From positions 1 through 63,250 of the forward strand of contig JAAERS010000406.1 in the NCBI GenBank assembly GCA_024230095.1: a DNA stretch of 63,250 bases, given 5' to 3'. The number at the start of each line of letters is the position of its first letter. Positions within the stretch are counted from its first letter, which is position 1. Below the pieces are notes generated by a model, which did not search any database, was not told where the DNA came from, and was given only the letters and a program-made list of their open reading frames with translations. A program made the position numbers and the translations under genes. This DNA comes from Gammaproteobacteria bacterium (GTDB lineage Bacteria > Pseudomonadota > Gammaproteobacteria > Pseudomonadales > Balneatricaceae). Positions 54,131 to 62,391 of this stretch are shown in pieces.

Positions 54131-54789
54131 ATTAAGTCCTCCGGTTTTTTATCCCATATATAATAAAAACCTGGGTCAGTACCAAGATCTTCGTGCATAC
54201 GAAAATGCTCAACCTTAGCAAGCAGTTTGCTTACCGGGCTATTGGGATCGTCTTTATCGCCAAAGGTCAAAGCGCCACTGATACAAGCGTTAACACAAGC
54301 AGGCGTGGCTTCCGGGTGCACACCTGGTTTTAGGCCTTTGGCAATACCAGCATCAACCACATCTATACAAAATGTGCATTTCTGAGCCACACCAATCTTG
54401 CCCTCATCAAAGCGTGCTGCTTCATTGGGCATAGGCTCCATGCCGTAGGCAAATTCGGCTTCGTCTACGATGTAACGCGCCTCATACGGACAGGCCAAAG
54501 CACAATAGCCACAACCAATACACAAATCATGGTCAATTTGTACACTGCCATCGTCACGTTGGTAGGTGGCGGTAGTAGGGCATACTTCTTCGCAAGGGGG
54601 ATCGCCACAGTGCTGGCAACCCGTTGGCAAGAATACCCGACTCACATCTGGAAATTCCCCCACTTCAATATCAAGCACTCGCCGCCACTGCACCCCGGGG
54701 AGTGTTGCATTAGCTTGTTTACAAGCCGCTGTGCAAGTTTGGCAACCGACACAACGCCGCAGGTCAGCGACCATAACATACCTTGTCAT
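54127..54789 (-). CDS. padC: Phenylacetyl-CoA:acceptor oxidoreductase iron-sulfur subunit
   Basis: A 220-residue four-cluster ferredoxin-like protein of the DmsB/NrfC type. Cysteine sets are CVGCQTCTAACKQ, CQHCGDPPCEEVCP, CIGCGYCALACPYEAR and KCTFC...ACVNAC. It carries electrons from the Mo subunit to the membrane anchor. It overlaps padB by 4 bases and padD by 4 bases. Confidence 0.9.
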   Translation of the reverse strand: MTRYVMVADLRRCVGCQTCTAACKQANATLPGVQWRRVLDIEVGEFPDVSRVFLPTGCQHCGDPPCEEVCPTTATYQRDDGSVQIDHDLCIGCGYCALACPYEARYIVDEAEFAYGMEPMPNEAARFDEGKIGVAQKCTFCIDVVDAGIAKGLKPGVHPEATPACVNACISGALTFGDKDDPNSPVSKLLAKVEHFRMHEDLGTDPGFYYIWDKKPEDLM

Positions 54790-57512
54790 GCTACAGCCTC
54801 CAAACGTCGAATCGACACACGCACCAAATCAGCCCCCGACCCTGTACCATCAGTAAGCTCGATAGAGAGTGGCATAATCGTGTTAAGGCTAGGGAAATCC
54901 AAGTCTTTGGCATAAGGTGTTGCCCAAGCATCAAACTGTCCTGGAATACATATGGTGTCAGGGCGAATACCTTGTACCGGCTCCGCTCTACCACTTGTGG
55001 TGCCTACCAGAGAACGGATTTCGATACGGTCACCGCGCTCGATACCCATCTGCTTGGCTACCCCAGCATTCAGAATAATCGAGCCATGACCACGTACATT
55101 CCTACCAACATCATCCATCAATTGAATACTGATATTGCTACCCGCAGCATATTGGGCACTTTTAGTGGTAATACCCCAAAATGGAAAATCCTCTGGTTTA
55201 CCACCCATATTTACCAACGCCTTTTCATAGTGAGTAGGCACATCATGCCAGCTAGGGATAGCCTCATATTCAGTAAGTTGCAAATCCCACCAATGACTGC
55301 CTTTCTCGTGCATACGTCGCTTGAGCTCTTCACCAACTCGAATAAGGCGCTCTTGATAGGGTAATTCAAAGCGTAGGTTCTGCTTCACCATGGTGGGGTA
55401 CAAATACCAATCTTCCCGCTTATAAGGCACCACATAAAATCCATGCTCTTTGAACCACTGCAGATCATGCACTTCTTTTCCCTTGGAGAAAAAACTTGTG
55501 GCGGCCTTGCAGGCGGCATCCCAAACAGCATCAGGACTATGCTCTTGATCAACGTCTAAGCTAAAGTCATACCCCTCACCCTTGAGAGAAATCCCTCCCG
55601 CACCCTTATTAAGGGCTTGGTTGAATTGCCTTAACAAGCCGTTGCGTTTGGCAAGTTCAGTTGCAATCCAAGACATGTCTCGCGCCTCGTGCTGAGGTTC
55701 CACTACGGCTTGGCGTAAAGCAACGCCTTGATGCTTCCATACTTGCTCAACAAATTTGGTGCCACCAATTTGGATCAATTGTGTACTTTCAAAATCGGTA
55801 GCATCTGGCAACAAAATGTCGGCCATGTGATTAGTTTCATCAGGCGTATAAGCAAACGCCACTGTGAACGGCATTTTCGCTACAATCTCTGTCATTTGAT
55901 TGCTATCCCAAAAACTAATTGCGGGATTACTACGGTAAATAAACCAAATATCTGGGTAGCTATTGCGTTCCCAGCCCTCGGGGGCGTCATCTAAGAACAT
56001 CCATGCCAAATGGGAAGGCCCTAGTGCCTGGCTCCAAGCGCCATTATTTCCCAATAATGGCACTAAGGTGGAATGGGCATTACGACCAACAGGGATATCG
56101 TGCCAATTGTCACGATCTGTGGGGTTCAAGGATGCCGCCATGAAACCGTCTTCGCCTGGTTTGACACTGGCCAACCGATTGCCCAAAGGGCGGTTTAGGC
56201 GCACGGTAGTACCGATGGTACCGCCAGGCACTTCCAAAGCCCCTACCAACGTCGCCATAACGGTGCGTGCCCAGCAGCATTGATACGCACCCCAACCATT
56301 GTTAACCGTCTTACCCAAAGCAATAGCCACGGGGCGAAAGGGCAAGGTTTCCCCGTCCACTTCAACCGTTTCTCCCACACAAGCATGTTGCAAAAACTCA
56401 CTGGCAACCCGGCGAATAGTAGACGCCGGAACATCACATACAGACTGCGCCCACTCGGGTGTGTAATTAGAAATTATGTCGTTCATTTCAGTAAATGACG
56501 TATTTCCTTTTACCATCTGGTACTCAAAACGTTCATCATCTGGGCCCTGTTCATAGGCCTTAATAACCTCAAAGGTGCCGTCTATGGCGGCGTCAATGTC
56601 CGGGGTATCGTGGGCCACGGCTGTAGCGCTTAGCAAGTCCCAAATTAGAGGTTTACCGGATTCAGGATGGCGTAGGTAATAACCCTCTGGGCCAACTAGG
56701 TAAGGAGCCGCTGTACGATCCTTTAAAAATGGCAAATCTAACGCTGTTCTAGCATTCTCAAACAACATGACATGCAACATGGCAAACATGAAGGCCATGT
56801 CCGTTTTCGGTTTAATGGGTACCCACTCGGCCGAAGTACCGCCGGTTACAGACAGGTGGGGTTCAACCTGCACGCGCTTGCAACCGCGCGCTCGTGCAGC
56901 AGCATGACGCCAAGTGGCGCAAGGACCACCTGAAGAATCTAAATTGGCGCCAAAGGAAACGACATAATTGGTATTGACTGTATCAGCGCAAACAGTAAAG
57001 CCACGATGCCAGTATTCTCCATAAAGATGCTCGGAGTGCACACACTTAACCCCTTGGCCAGAACCAAAACTGAAGTCTATGGGGCCCCAAGAAGCTAGGA
57101 AAGCTGGCAAGGTGCCCATATAAGATGCAGGAGTACCACCATGGCCAAAAGACACTGCCACTCGAGGCAAGCCCGCCTCATCTTTAAGACCTTGTTGCTT
57201 TACCTTGGATAATTTTTGAGTGATGGTGTCCAGTGCTTCATCCCAGCTAATAGGCACAAAACCAGGATCCTCATTACGCCCCTTTTTAGGGTTTGTTCGC
57301 TTCATTGGGGTTTTGATACGACCTGGATTATAGACTTTCTGAACATGGCCATAGGCCTTAACACACACGCGGCCATTAGCCGGGTGTATACCGGCAGCAT
57401 CACAATTAGGCTGTACTTCTGTCGCCACGCCATCTTCCACCTTAACCTTCATTAGATCAGGCCCGGCAACGCAGTTGTAACAATAGGTTGGTAATAAACG
57501 TGTGTCAGGCAC
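54786..57512 (-). CDS. padB: Phenylacetyl-CoA:acceptor oxidoreductase molybdenum subunit
   Basis: A 908-residue DMSO-reductase-superfamily enzyme. The N-terminal [4Fe-4S] site is TYCYNCVAGPD, then NGRVCVKAYG. VPISWDEALDTITQKL and the C-terminal molydopterin-binding domain (GHGSIILNAGVAKQMGIERG) are typical. No twin-arginine signal is present, so it faces the cytoplasm, where the CoA substrate is. It oxidises phenylacetyl-CoA to phenylglyoxylate (via its CoA ester). Context with the ligase and Pad subunits fixes the call; close relatives act on other substrates. Confidence 0.88.
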   Translation of the reverse strand: MPDTRLLPTYCYNCVAGPDLMKVKVEDGVATEVQPNCDAAGIHPANGRVCVKAYGHVQKVYNPGRIKTPMKRTNPKKGRNEDPGFVPISWDEALDTITQKLSKVKQQGLKDEAGLPRVAVSFGHGGTPASYMGTLPAFLASWGPIDFSFGSGQGVKCVHSEHLYGEYWHRGFTVCADTVNTNYVVSFGANLDSSGGPCATWRHAAARARGCKRVQVEPHLSVTGGTSAEWVPIKPKTDMAFMFAMLHVMLFENARTALDLPFLKDRTAAPYLVGPEGYYLRHPESGKPLIWDLLSATAVAHDTPDIDAAIDGTFEVIKAYEQGPDDERFEYQMVKGNTSFTEMNDIISNYTPEWAQSVCDVPASTIRRVASEFLQHACVGETVEVDGETLPFRPVAIALGKTVNNGWGAYQCCWARTVMATLVGALEVPGGTIGTTVRLNRPLGNRLASVKPGEDGFMAASLNPTDRDNWHDIPVGRNAHSTLVPLLGNNGAWSQALGPSHLAWMFLDDAPEGWERNSYPDIWFIYRSNPAISFWDSNQMTEIVAKMPFTVAFAYTPDETNHMADILLPDATDFESTQLIQIGGTKFVEQVWKHQGVALRQAVVEPQHEARDMSWIATELAKRNGLLRQFNQALNKGAGGISLKGEGYDFSLDVDQEHSPDAVWDAACKAATSFFSKGKEVHDLQWFKEHGFYVVPYKREDWYLYPTMVKQNLRFELPYQERLIRVGEELKRRMHEKGSHWWDLQLTEYEAIPSWHDVPTHYEKALVNMGGKPEDFPFWGITTKSAQYAAGSNISIQLMDDVGRNVRGHGSIILNAGVAKQMGIERGDRIEIRSLVGTTSGRAEPVQGIRPDTICIPGQFDAWATPYAKDLDFPSLNTIMPLSIELTDGTGSGADLVRVSIRRLEAVA

Positions 57513-57529
57513 TTTATCGCCCTCCGAAT

Positions 57530-58867
57530 TTAGTTTTCACGACAATCAATAACTCGCACCGCTTTGCCCATAGAGCGTGGCACGGCACCTGGCGACTGCA
57601 ACTCAACAGTACAAGTCACGCCTATCATTGACTTGATATGGTGTTTTAGCGCTAGCGCTACCTTGCTATAGTCTTCCATGGCAAGCTCAGGTGAGGCTTC
57701 AACCTCAACACGCAAAGAATCCATTACGCCTTCGCGCTGTATAATGAGCTGATAATGCGGAGCCAAGCCTTCAAACCCGATCATTGCTGCTTCCATTTGT
57801 GATGGGTAAACATTTACCCCACGGATAATCATCATGTCATCGTTACGCCCAGCAATGCCCATAATACGGACATGGGTACGACCACATTCACATTGTTGTT
57901 TGTTTAGGCGGGTGATGTCATGGGTCCGATAACGAATGATGGGCAGCGCTTCTTTGGTGAGAGTGGTGATGACCAGCTCACCTTCGGCATCATCAGGCAA
58001 GGCCATGCCTGTCTGTGGATCAATCAACTCAAACAAGAAGTGATCTTCCCAACCGTGCAGCCCCTGTTCAGCGCTGCAACCCACAGCAACCCCAGGCCCC
58101 ATGATTTCAGACAAGCCATAGATATCTACGGCCTTGATACCCATACTCTGCTCCAGTTCCTTGCGCATGCCCTGACTCCAAGGCTCACCACCAAAGAGGC
58201 CAATTTTGAGATTACCATCGCGCAGGTCGATGCCTTGCTGTAACGCTATTTCAACAATATTAAGCGCATAGGAAGGGGTGCAACATAAAACGTGGGCGCC
58301 AAAGTCATTGATCAGCATGACCTGTTTTTCAGTATTACCACCCGACATGGGAACCACACTGCAACCTAAACGTTCGCCACCATAATGCGCTCCCAAACCA
58401 CCTGTAAAAAGGCCATAACCATAAGCATTGTGCAAGATATGACTCGCATGTGCTCCTGCACAAGCTAAGCTACGAGCCATAAGGTTGGTCCAGGTATCTA
58501 TATCACCAGCTGTATAGCCGACCACAGTGGGGCGCCCTGTCGTACCCGATGAAGCATGCAATCGCACCACTTCTTCGCGTGGTGTAGCTAACATACCGAA
58601 AGGATAGTTTTTGCGTAGATCATCCTTAACGGTAAAAGGGAACTTATTTAAGTCATCAAGGCATTGCAGTGACCCCGGTGTAACCCCAGCAGCATCAAAA
58701 GCCTGGCGGTAATGATCAAGACCATAAGCTCGGGTAACAATGTTTTGTAATCTTTCAAGTTGCAAAGCCTGCAGTGCCTCACGAGACATGGTCTCCAGCT
58801 CTGGTTGGTACATCGGAGCAGACCGCTGTACCGCTTCGGCACTCATATTATTTTTGTCAGTTGCCAT
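57530..58867 (-). CDS. padJ: Phenylacetate-CoA ligase (AMP-forming)
   Basis: The start is at ATG 58867, with AGGGA six bases upstream; a TTG six codons earlier is less likely. The 445-residue ANL enzyme has the P-loop HASSGTTGRPTVVGYT, then VDIYGLSEIMGPGVA and IRYRTHDIT, as in PaaK. It activates phenylacetate to phenylacetyl-CoA. It is directly upstream of padB (17 bases) and thus serves the anaerobic route. The aerobic paaABCDE genes are not in the window. Confidence 0.92.
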   Translation of the reverse strand: MATDKNNMSAEAVQRSAPMYQPELETMSREALQALQLERLQNIVTRAYGLDHYRQAFDAAGVTPGSLQCLDDLNKFPFTVKDDLRKNYPFGMLATPREEVVRLHASSGTTGRPTVVGYTAGDIDTWTNLMARSLACAGAHASHILHNAYGYGLFTGGLGAHYGGERLGCSVVPMSGGNTEKQVMLINDFGAHVLCCTPSYALNIVEIALQQGIDLRDGNLKIGLFGGEPWSQGMRKELEQSMGIKAVDIYGLSEIMGPGVAVGCSAEQGLHGWEDHFLFELIDPQTGMALPDDAEGELVITTLTKEALPIIRYRTHDITRLNKQQCECGRTHVRIMGIAGRNDDMMIIRGVNVYPSQMEAAMIGFEGLAPHYQLIIQREGVMDSLRVEVEASPELAMEDYSKVALALKHHIKSMIGVTCTVELQSPGAVPRSMGKAVRVIDCREN

Positions 58868-58910
58868 TTTTTTCCCTATCGCCAACTTCTTCTTGGCGTG
58901 TAATTAATTG

Positions 58911-59321
58911 CTATTGAATTTTCTGAGCCTTTGCTAATTTACCCTTAAGTCGTTGAGCGGTAGTTTCCACATCAACCACAAAACGTGAATGCTTGCCTTT
59001 GGCAACCTGTTCCAAACTATCTCGGACACTGAATTCGAAATGAACCGCTCGGCCTTTCACCTCAACTACTTCGACACTAATCTCCACCCACATAGCCAAC
59101 AAAGTTGGACCCATATGGTCTAACTCCACCCGCGTACCCACTGAGTCTTCTTCAGTGTCAATATTTTCTAATAACAAATTGCGGCAGACAGTTTCGACGT
59201 CAAGCACGAGGTAGGGAGAACCATATACACGACACTCTTCACCCATAAAGCCAATCGTACGGGCCTTATCGACGTTGTAACGCTCGGTTTTTTTAATACC
59301 AGCAGTCAAACTAGATTTCAT
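58911..59321 (-). CDS. Hotdog thioesterase, fluoroacetyl-CoA thioesterase (FlK)-like
   Basis: A 136-residue hotdog-fold protein. YGSPYLVLDVETVCRNLL, SVGTRVELDHMGPTLLAMWV and GKHSRFVVDVET parallel FlK-type thioesterases. It is the first gene of the pad operon, 43 bases before padJ. It might hydrolyse phenylglyoxylyl-CoA formed by PadB, or protect the CoA pool from dead-end thioesters. The substrate is inferred. Confidence 0.75.
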   Translation of the reverse strand: MKSSLTAGIKKTERYNVDKARTIGFMGEECRVYGSPYLVLDVETVCRNLLLENIDTEEDSVGTRVELDHMGPTLLAMWVEISVEVVEVKGRAVHFEFSVRDSLEQVAKGKHSRFVVDVETTAQRLKGKLAKAQKIQ

Positions 59322-59379
59322 ACAGTACTCCTTAATAAATCTAAAAATTTACAAAACCAAAAACCAAAAACAAAGCGCC

Positions 59380-59443
59380 ATTATTTCGGCTCAAGCCTAG
59401 ATACCATTAAACACACCCTCTTAATTAATGATACCGAAATAAT
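59380..59443. promoter_or_regulatory. Spaced inverted repeat ATTATTTCGG...CCGAAATAAT in pad promoter
   Basis: Perfect 10-bp arms at 59380-59389 and 59434-59443, with centres 54 bases apart, close to five helical turns. One arm sits in the spacer of the candidate promoter and the other just downstream of the predicted start. This suits a repressor that loops or binds two sites. The regulator is unknown. Confidence 0.5.
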
Positions 59444-59451
59444 TTTGTCAA
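59422..59451 (-). promoter_or_regulatory. Candidate sigma-70 promoter of the pad operon
   Basis: On the minus strand TTGACA (59446-59451) is a consensus -35, followed after 18 bases by TAATTA (59422-59427). The start would be near 59415, about 95 bases upstream of the thioesterase ATG. Confidence 0.45.
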
Positions 59452-59470
59452 TATAAATCATGTATCACAT

Positions 59471-59488
59471 TTGGGTTTCATGACCCAA
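59471..59488. promoter_or_regulatory. Dyad TTGGGT-TTCATG-ACCCAA upstream of pad promoter
   Basis: Perfect 6-bp arms with a 6-base centre. It lies 20 bases upstream of the candidate -35 element, a usual position for an activator site. It could instead be a 3' structure near the NnrS-like gene, whose stop is at 59560. Confidence 0.4.
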
Positions 59489-59559
59489 GTCAGCTGCCCT
59501 GCAACCATTCTGACAGCAACCGGAACAAGCCCTTGCCAATAGCATAGTGCTAGACTATT

Positions 59560-60915
59560 TCATGATGCCATTTTGAAGCGACGATAAAGGCTCAATGCCC
59601 GCCCCAGATTCAGGGCCATCATGGCAAAAAATATAAACCACGCTACACCTGCCAGGCGAGCAAATTGAACAGGCCACAATACGGCAGGAAGTATCACTCC
59701 CAGAGCCAGCAGATACGTCTGAAACTGAATTTTGGTATAAACATTTGAGATGATCGTCTTCATGTGAGGAACCGTGGTTCCAGATTTGCCTGCCATCTGC
59801 AGCTGTGTATTGATATTGTGCAGATGCAGCCAAATTAGAAATGCCACAATTTTGTATAACATAGCGGTCATCACGGCCATCACGAATCCAACCACAAAAA
59901 AGGTTACCGCAAGTAAGTGCAGTGGCTCCAATAGCCAGACAGGCCATTGCCAACTAGCCACCAAAATAGCGCCCCACCAACAGGCCACTGACAATAACAA
60001 AGAGCCACAGGCAAGCTGCCAGTAGTGAATATGGTAGTCCTTTATCTTGCGCCTTCTATAATGCTGCAAGCGCAAAGTTTGCAGGGCAAAAGCAATGAAT
60101 AACAGTGAAACCAGCCCCTCAGCGAATAAGCTGAGCAATTGCCAAAGCCACTGATAATGAGGCAATCCGAAATGACCTAACGATACAAAAGAACGAATTA
60201 ACAAAAGCCCAAAAATACAAGGAGCCAACCATTGCACAAGATAATTAGGGTATTCCTTTGTGATTTGAAACATGGGTACAACTTGCCATGCAACAGAGAC
60301 AATCAACATACCAACCCAGCCGACAAGCCCCCACATGAGGTGCAAATTGGTTCCCCAAGGCCGCAGTAATATCATATTGCCAGTATGCCCCCAAGCAAGC
60401 ACCATCCCCAACACCAAGGTAAGCAGCAAGGCCAGAACCGCCAGTTTCATGCCTCTAAGAGACTGACTTTGTGAACTAGCGCGCATAAGCGCTGTGCCGA
60501 CCGCCCAAGCAAACACCAATACGGCCATACCAAGTAATACAATTGAAGCCGCAAAAAGGCCTGATTTTTTTACTAAGAAGGCTAGTAATAACGTAACAAC
60601 GCCCGTCATCCACGACAAATACAATAGCCAAGCAACCAACCTAGGCCGGGTAATCACAGCGCCAGCCAATACGGGCAACATTTGTTGCATAGCGCCAAAC
60701 ATGATCGATGTAAAAAAGCCCAGCACTAGTGCATGTGTTATAGCTAGCATGGCTGGCGTCCAGCGAGAACCTAAGGCCTCATCCCCCCACCAGATCAATA
60801 ACACAGCGGCAAGCATGCCAAACACTGGCGCACTTAAAAAAAATCGAAAGGGTACCGATACAGGGGGAGCTTGCTGCAGGGATAGGCCACTCAATTGCAT
60901 GAGCTTGGCACACAT
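59560..60915 (-). CDS. NnrS-like polytopic membrane protein (heme-copper oxidase subunit I-like)
   Basis: A 451-residue protein with about twelve membrane helices. Conserved histidines appear in ITHALVLGFFTSIMFGAMQQ, WGTNLHLMWGLVGWVGM and LLEPLHLLAVTFFVVGFVM. NnrS and related heme-copper-like proteins occur in denitrification and NO-stress gene sets. The neighbouring DUF2249 and hemerythrin genes support that setting. The match to classical NnrS is partial, so an NnrS-related family is the safer call. The start at 60915 overlaps the upstream gene by 25 bases; ATG 60900 is an alternative. Confidence 0.65.
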   Translation of the reverse strand: MCAKLMQLSGLSLQQAPPVSVPFRFFLSAPVFGMLAAVLLIWWGDEALGSRWTPAMLAITHALVLGFFTSIMFGAMQQMLPVLAGAVITRPRLVAWLLYLSWMTGVVTLLLAFLVKKSGLFAASIVLLGMAVLVFAWAVGTALMRASSQSQSLRGMKLAVLALLLTLVLGMVLAWGHTGNMILLRPWGTNLHLMWGLVGWVGMLIVSVAWQVVPMFQITKEYPNYLVQWLAPCIFGLLLIRSFVSLGHFGLPHYQWLWQLLSLFAEGLVSLLFIAFALQTLRLQHYRRRKIKDYHIHYWQLACGSLLLSVACWWGAILVASWQWPVWLLEPLHLLAVTFFVVGFVMAVMTAMLYKIVAFLIWLHLHNINTQLQMAGKSGTTVPHMKTIISNVYTKIQFQTYLLALGVILPAVLWPVQFARLAGVAWFIFFAMMALNLGRALSLYRRFKMAS

Positions 60916-61181
60916 AATTGATTGATTAATTGCTGACTATAGACTTCTGCCACCGTATCAACTTGCTTCCACATCAAAATGTGAAATACCAAAGCCGCAC
61001 TCTGGCATGTGTGGGTAGCAATACCCAGTTGTGGTAACTGTTCATACAACAATTGGGGAGCACGGCGATGAATCATGTGCAGTACCTGCCCCGCTTGCAA
61101 TTGTTGCAGCTCTTTTAGAGCCAGTTCAAAAGGTTCGGGTGGCTCCAGTAGGCAAGTGTCTAATATCACTTCCCTATTCAT
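60891..61181 (-). CDS. DUF2249-domain protein
   Basis: A 96-residue SirA/TusA-like protein of the DUF2249 group. LDTCLLEPPEPFELALKELQ and HMIHRRAPQLLYEQLPQLG carry the family pattern, including HRRxP. Such proteins accompany hemerythrins and denitrification genes; their function is unknown. It lies 5 bases after the hemerythrin stop. Confidence 0.78.
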   Translation of the reverse strand: MNREVILDTCLLEPPEPFELALKELQQLQAGQVLHMIHRRAPQLLYEQLPQLGIATHTCQSAALVFHILMWKQVDTVAEVYSQQLINQLCVPSSCN

Positions 61182-61186
61182 TTTGA

Positions 61187-61633
61187 TTATGCAGCCGCAA
61201 TATTGTGAATCTGCGACAACACACTCGAGACATCCTCAGGACCTAACAGGGTATCACTCATAGCGTAGATAATGCCTTCTTCTTTCATGTTGTGCTGCTG
61301 CATCATGATAAGCAAAGTTTCAGTGACACTAAGAAACTCGTCTTCATCCGTTTCTGCTAGTGCCATCTCCATTTCGGCAAACAACGAACGCATTTGCTGG
61401 TGTTCGTAACGCATCACTTGTGTGGGGCCACCAGCCATGCCTGTGGCTTGTTCAAATGCTGGAAAAAGCACACTTTCTTCTATCGAAAAATGTTCCTCCA
61501 TGGCCTTTAAAAATGCGCCTGTCTGCTGTTTGGCAAGCTCCCAGTCTTGTTCATCAACAGCACTTTCAGCGGCGGCAAAAATGGCATCGCAATGACGATG
61601 GTCGCCGCTCATATAATTGGCTATGGTGGTCAT
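61187..61633 (-). CDS. Hemerythrin-like HHE protein
   Basis: The start is at ATG 61633 with GGAGAT upstream; the longer frame would read through a palindromic control region. The 148-residue four-helix protein has iron ligands in SGDHRHCDAIF, MEEHFSIEESVLFPAFE, YEHQQMRSLF and QQHNMKEEGIIY. It resembles NO/oxygen-related hemerythrins such as YtfE-type partners. It leads a three-gene operon with the DUF2249 and NnrS-like genes. Confidence 0.88.
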   Translation of the reverse strand: MTTIANYMSGDHRHCDAIFAAAESAVDEQDWELAKQQTGAFLKAMEEHFSIEESVLFPAFEQATGMAGGPTQVMRYEHQQMRSLFAEMEMALAETDEDEFLSVTETLLIMMQQHNMKEEGIIYAMSDTLLGPEDVSSVLSQIHNIAAA

Positions 61634-61673
61634 TTCATATCTCCAATTTAGTTTGGTTTGCAATCCATGAATT

Positions 61674-61696
61674 ATGTATGTATGCCATACATACAT
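61674..61696. promoter_or_regulatory. Perfect 11-1-11 palindrome upstream of the hemerythrin gene
   Basis: ATGTATGTATG, one base (C), then CATACATACAT. It lies in the leader, 40 bases from the ATG at 61633. The 11-1-11 symmetry equals that of NsrR sites, and the ATGTAT core resembles NsrR ATGYAT, but its distance from the centre differs. A related half, CATACAT, recurs at 61711-61717. Confidence 0.5.
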
Positions 61697-61765
61697 TAAT
61701 GTAGGTGCACCATACATAAATACCAAATCAAAGTATATAAGCCCTCCACCTAATGATAAGCAGAA

Positions 61766-61779
61766 TTGCGCTAAGTCAA
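61766..61779. promoter_or_regulatory. FNR/DNR-like box upstream of the hemerythrin operon
   Basis: On the minus strand TTGAC-TTAG-CGCAA, with a consensus left half and a degenerate right half. It is centred about 140 bases upstream of the hemerythrin ATG. Anaerobic or NO-responsive activation is plausible. Confidence 0.4.
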
Positions 61780-61829
61780 TAACTGTGCAAATTTATTGGT
61801 GGAGGCAGTGGTATTGCTCGTGGGGCTGA

Positions 61830-62225
61830 TTATTCGGCGGGTACTACAGCGGTGGCTTCAACTTCTAGTAATGCACCGACTTCAATTAGACCACTAACCT
61901 CTACTAAGGTCATAGCCGGAAAATGATTACCGATAACATTACGGTAAATACGTCCTAACTCCGCTTGCTGGGTCAAATATTTTTCTTTATCAACCACATA
62001 CCAAGTCATGCGCACTAAGTGCTCAGGTTTAGCATTAGCTTGCGCCAAAATGGCCACGATATTTTCCAATATCTGCTGGCACTGTGGTAAGAACTCAAGT
62101 GATTCAAACACCTCATCAGCATTCCATCCAACCTGACCAGCTAGGTATATCTGTTGGCCCTGCACCATTACGCCATTGGAGTAACCTTTAGGTTTTTTCC
62201 AGCTTTCGGGGTTAAGTAGTTTCAC
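61830..62225 (-). CDS. Rid-family (YjgF/RidA-like) protein
   Basis: A 131-residue protein of the RidA trimer family. IYLAGQVGWNADEVFE and PAMTLVEVSGLIEVGALLEVEATAVVP are typical. The catalytic Arg of RidA (in EVARL) is replaced by Gly in EVSGL, so this belongs to a Rid subgroup without confirmed deaminase activity. It stands alone, 166 bases from the threonine aldolase. Confidence 0.85.
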   Translation of the reverse strand: MKLLNPESWKKPKGYSNGVMVQGQQIYLAGQVGWNADEVFESLEFLPQCQQILENIVAILAQANAKPEHLVRMTWYVVDKEKYLTQQAELGRIYRNVIGNHFPAMTLVEVSGLIEVGALLEVEATAVVPAE

Positions 62226-62391
62226 TATTGTCTCCTAATTAAACACATTCTCAGCACAATAGAACAAGGTATATCTCGTCTTTTGTGCCATATTAAGCCA
62301 AGAGGCACCCCACCATTAAAGCATGCTAATAAGCTGCCTCCAAGAGCAAAAAGCTACATCAAGGTCATGGTGTATTAATCAAATTCTGGAA

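Noticed and set aside
54783-55364. 193-codon plus-strand ORF
   Set aside because: Shadow frame antisense to padB and the padC boundary, with low-complexity composition and no ribosome-binding site.
59471-59488. Intrinsic terminator for the NnrS-like gene
   Set aside because: The TTGGGT dyad has no T-run and lies 72 bases past the stop; a regulatory dyad is at least as likely.
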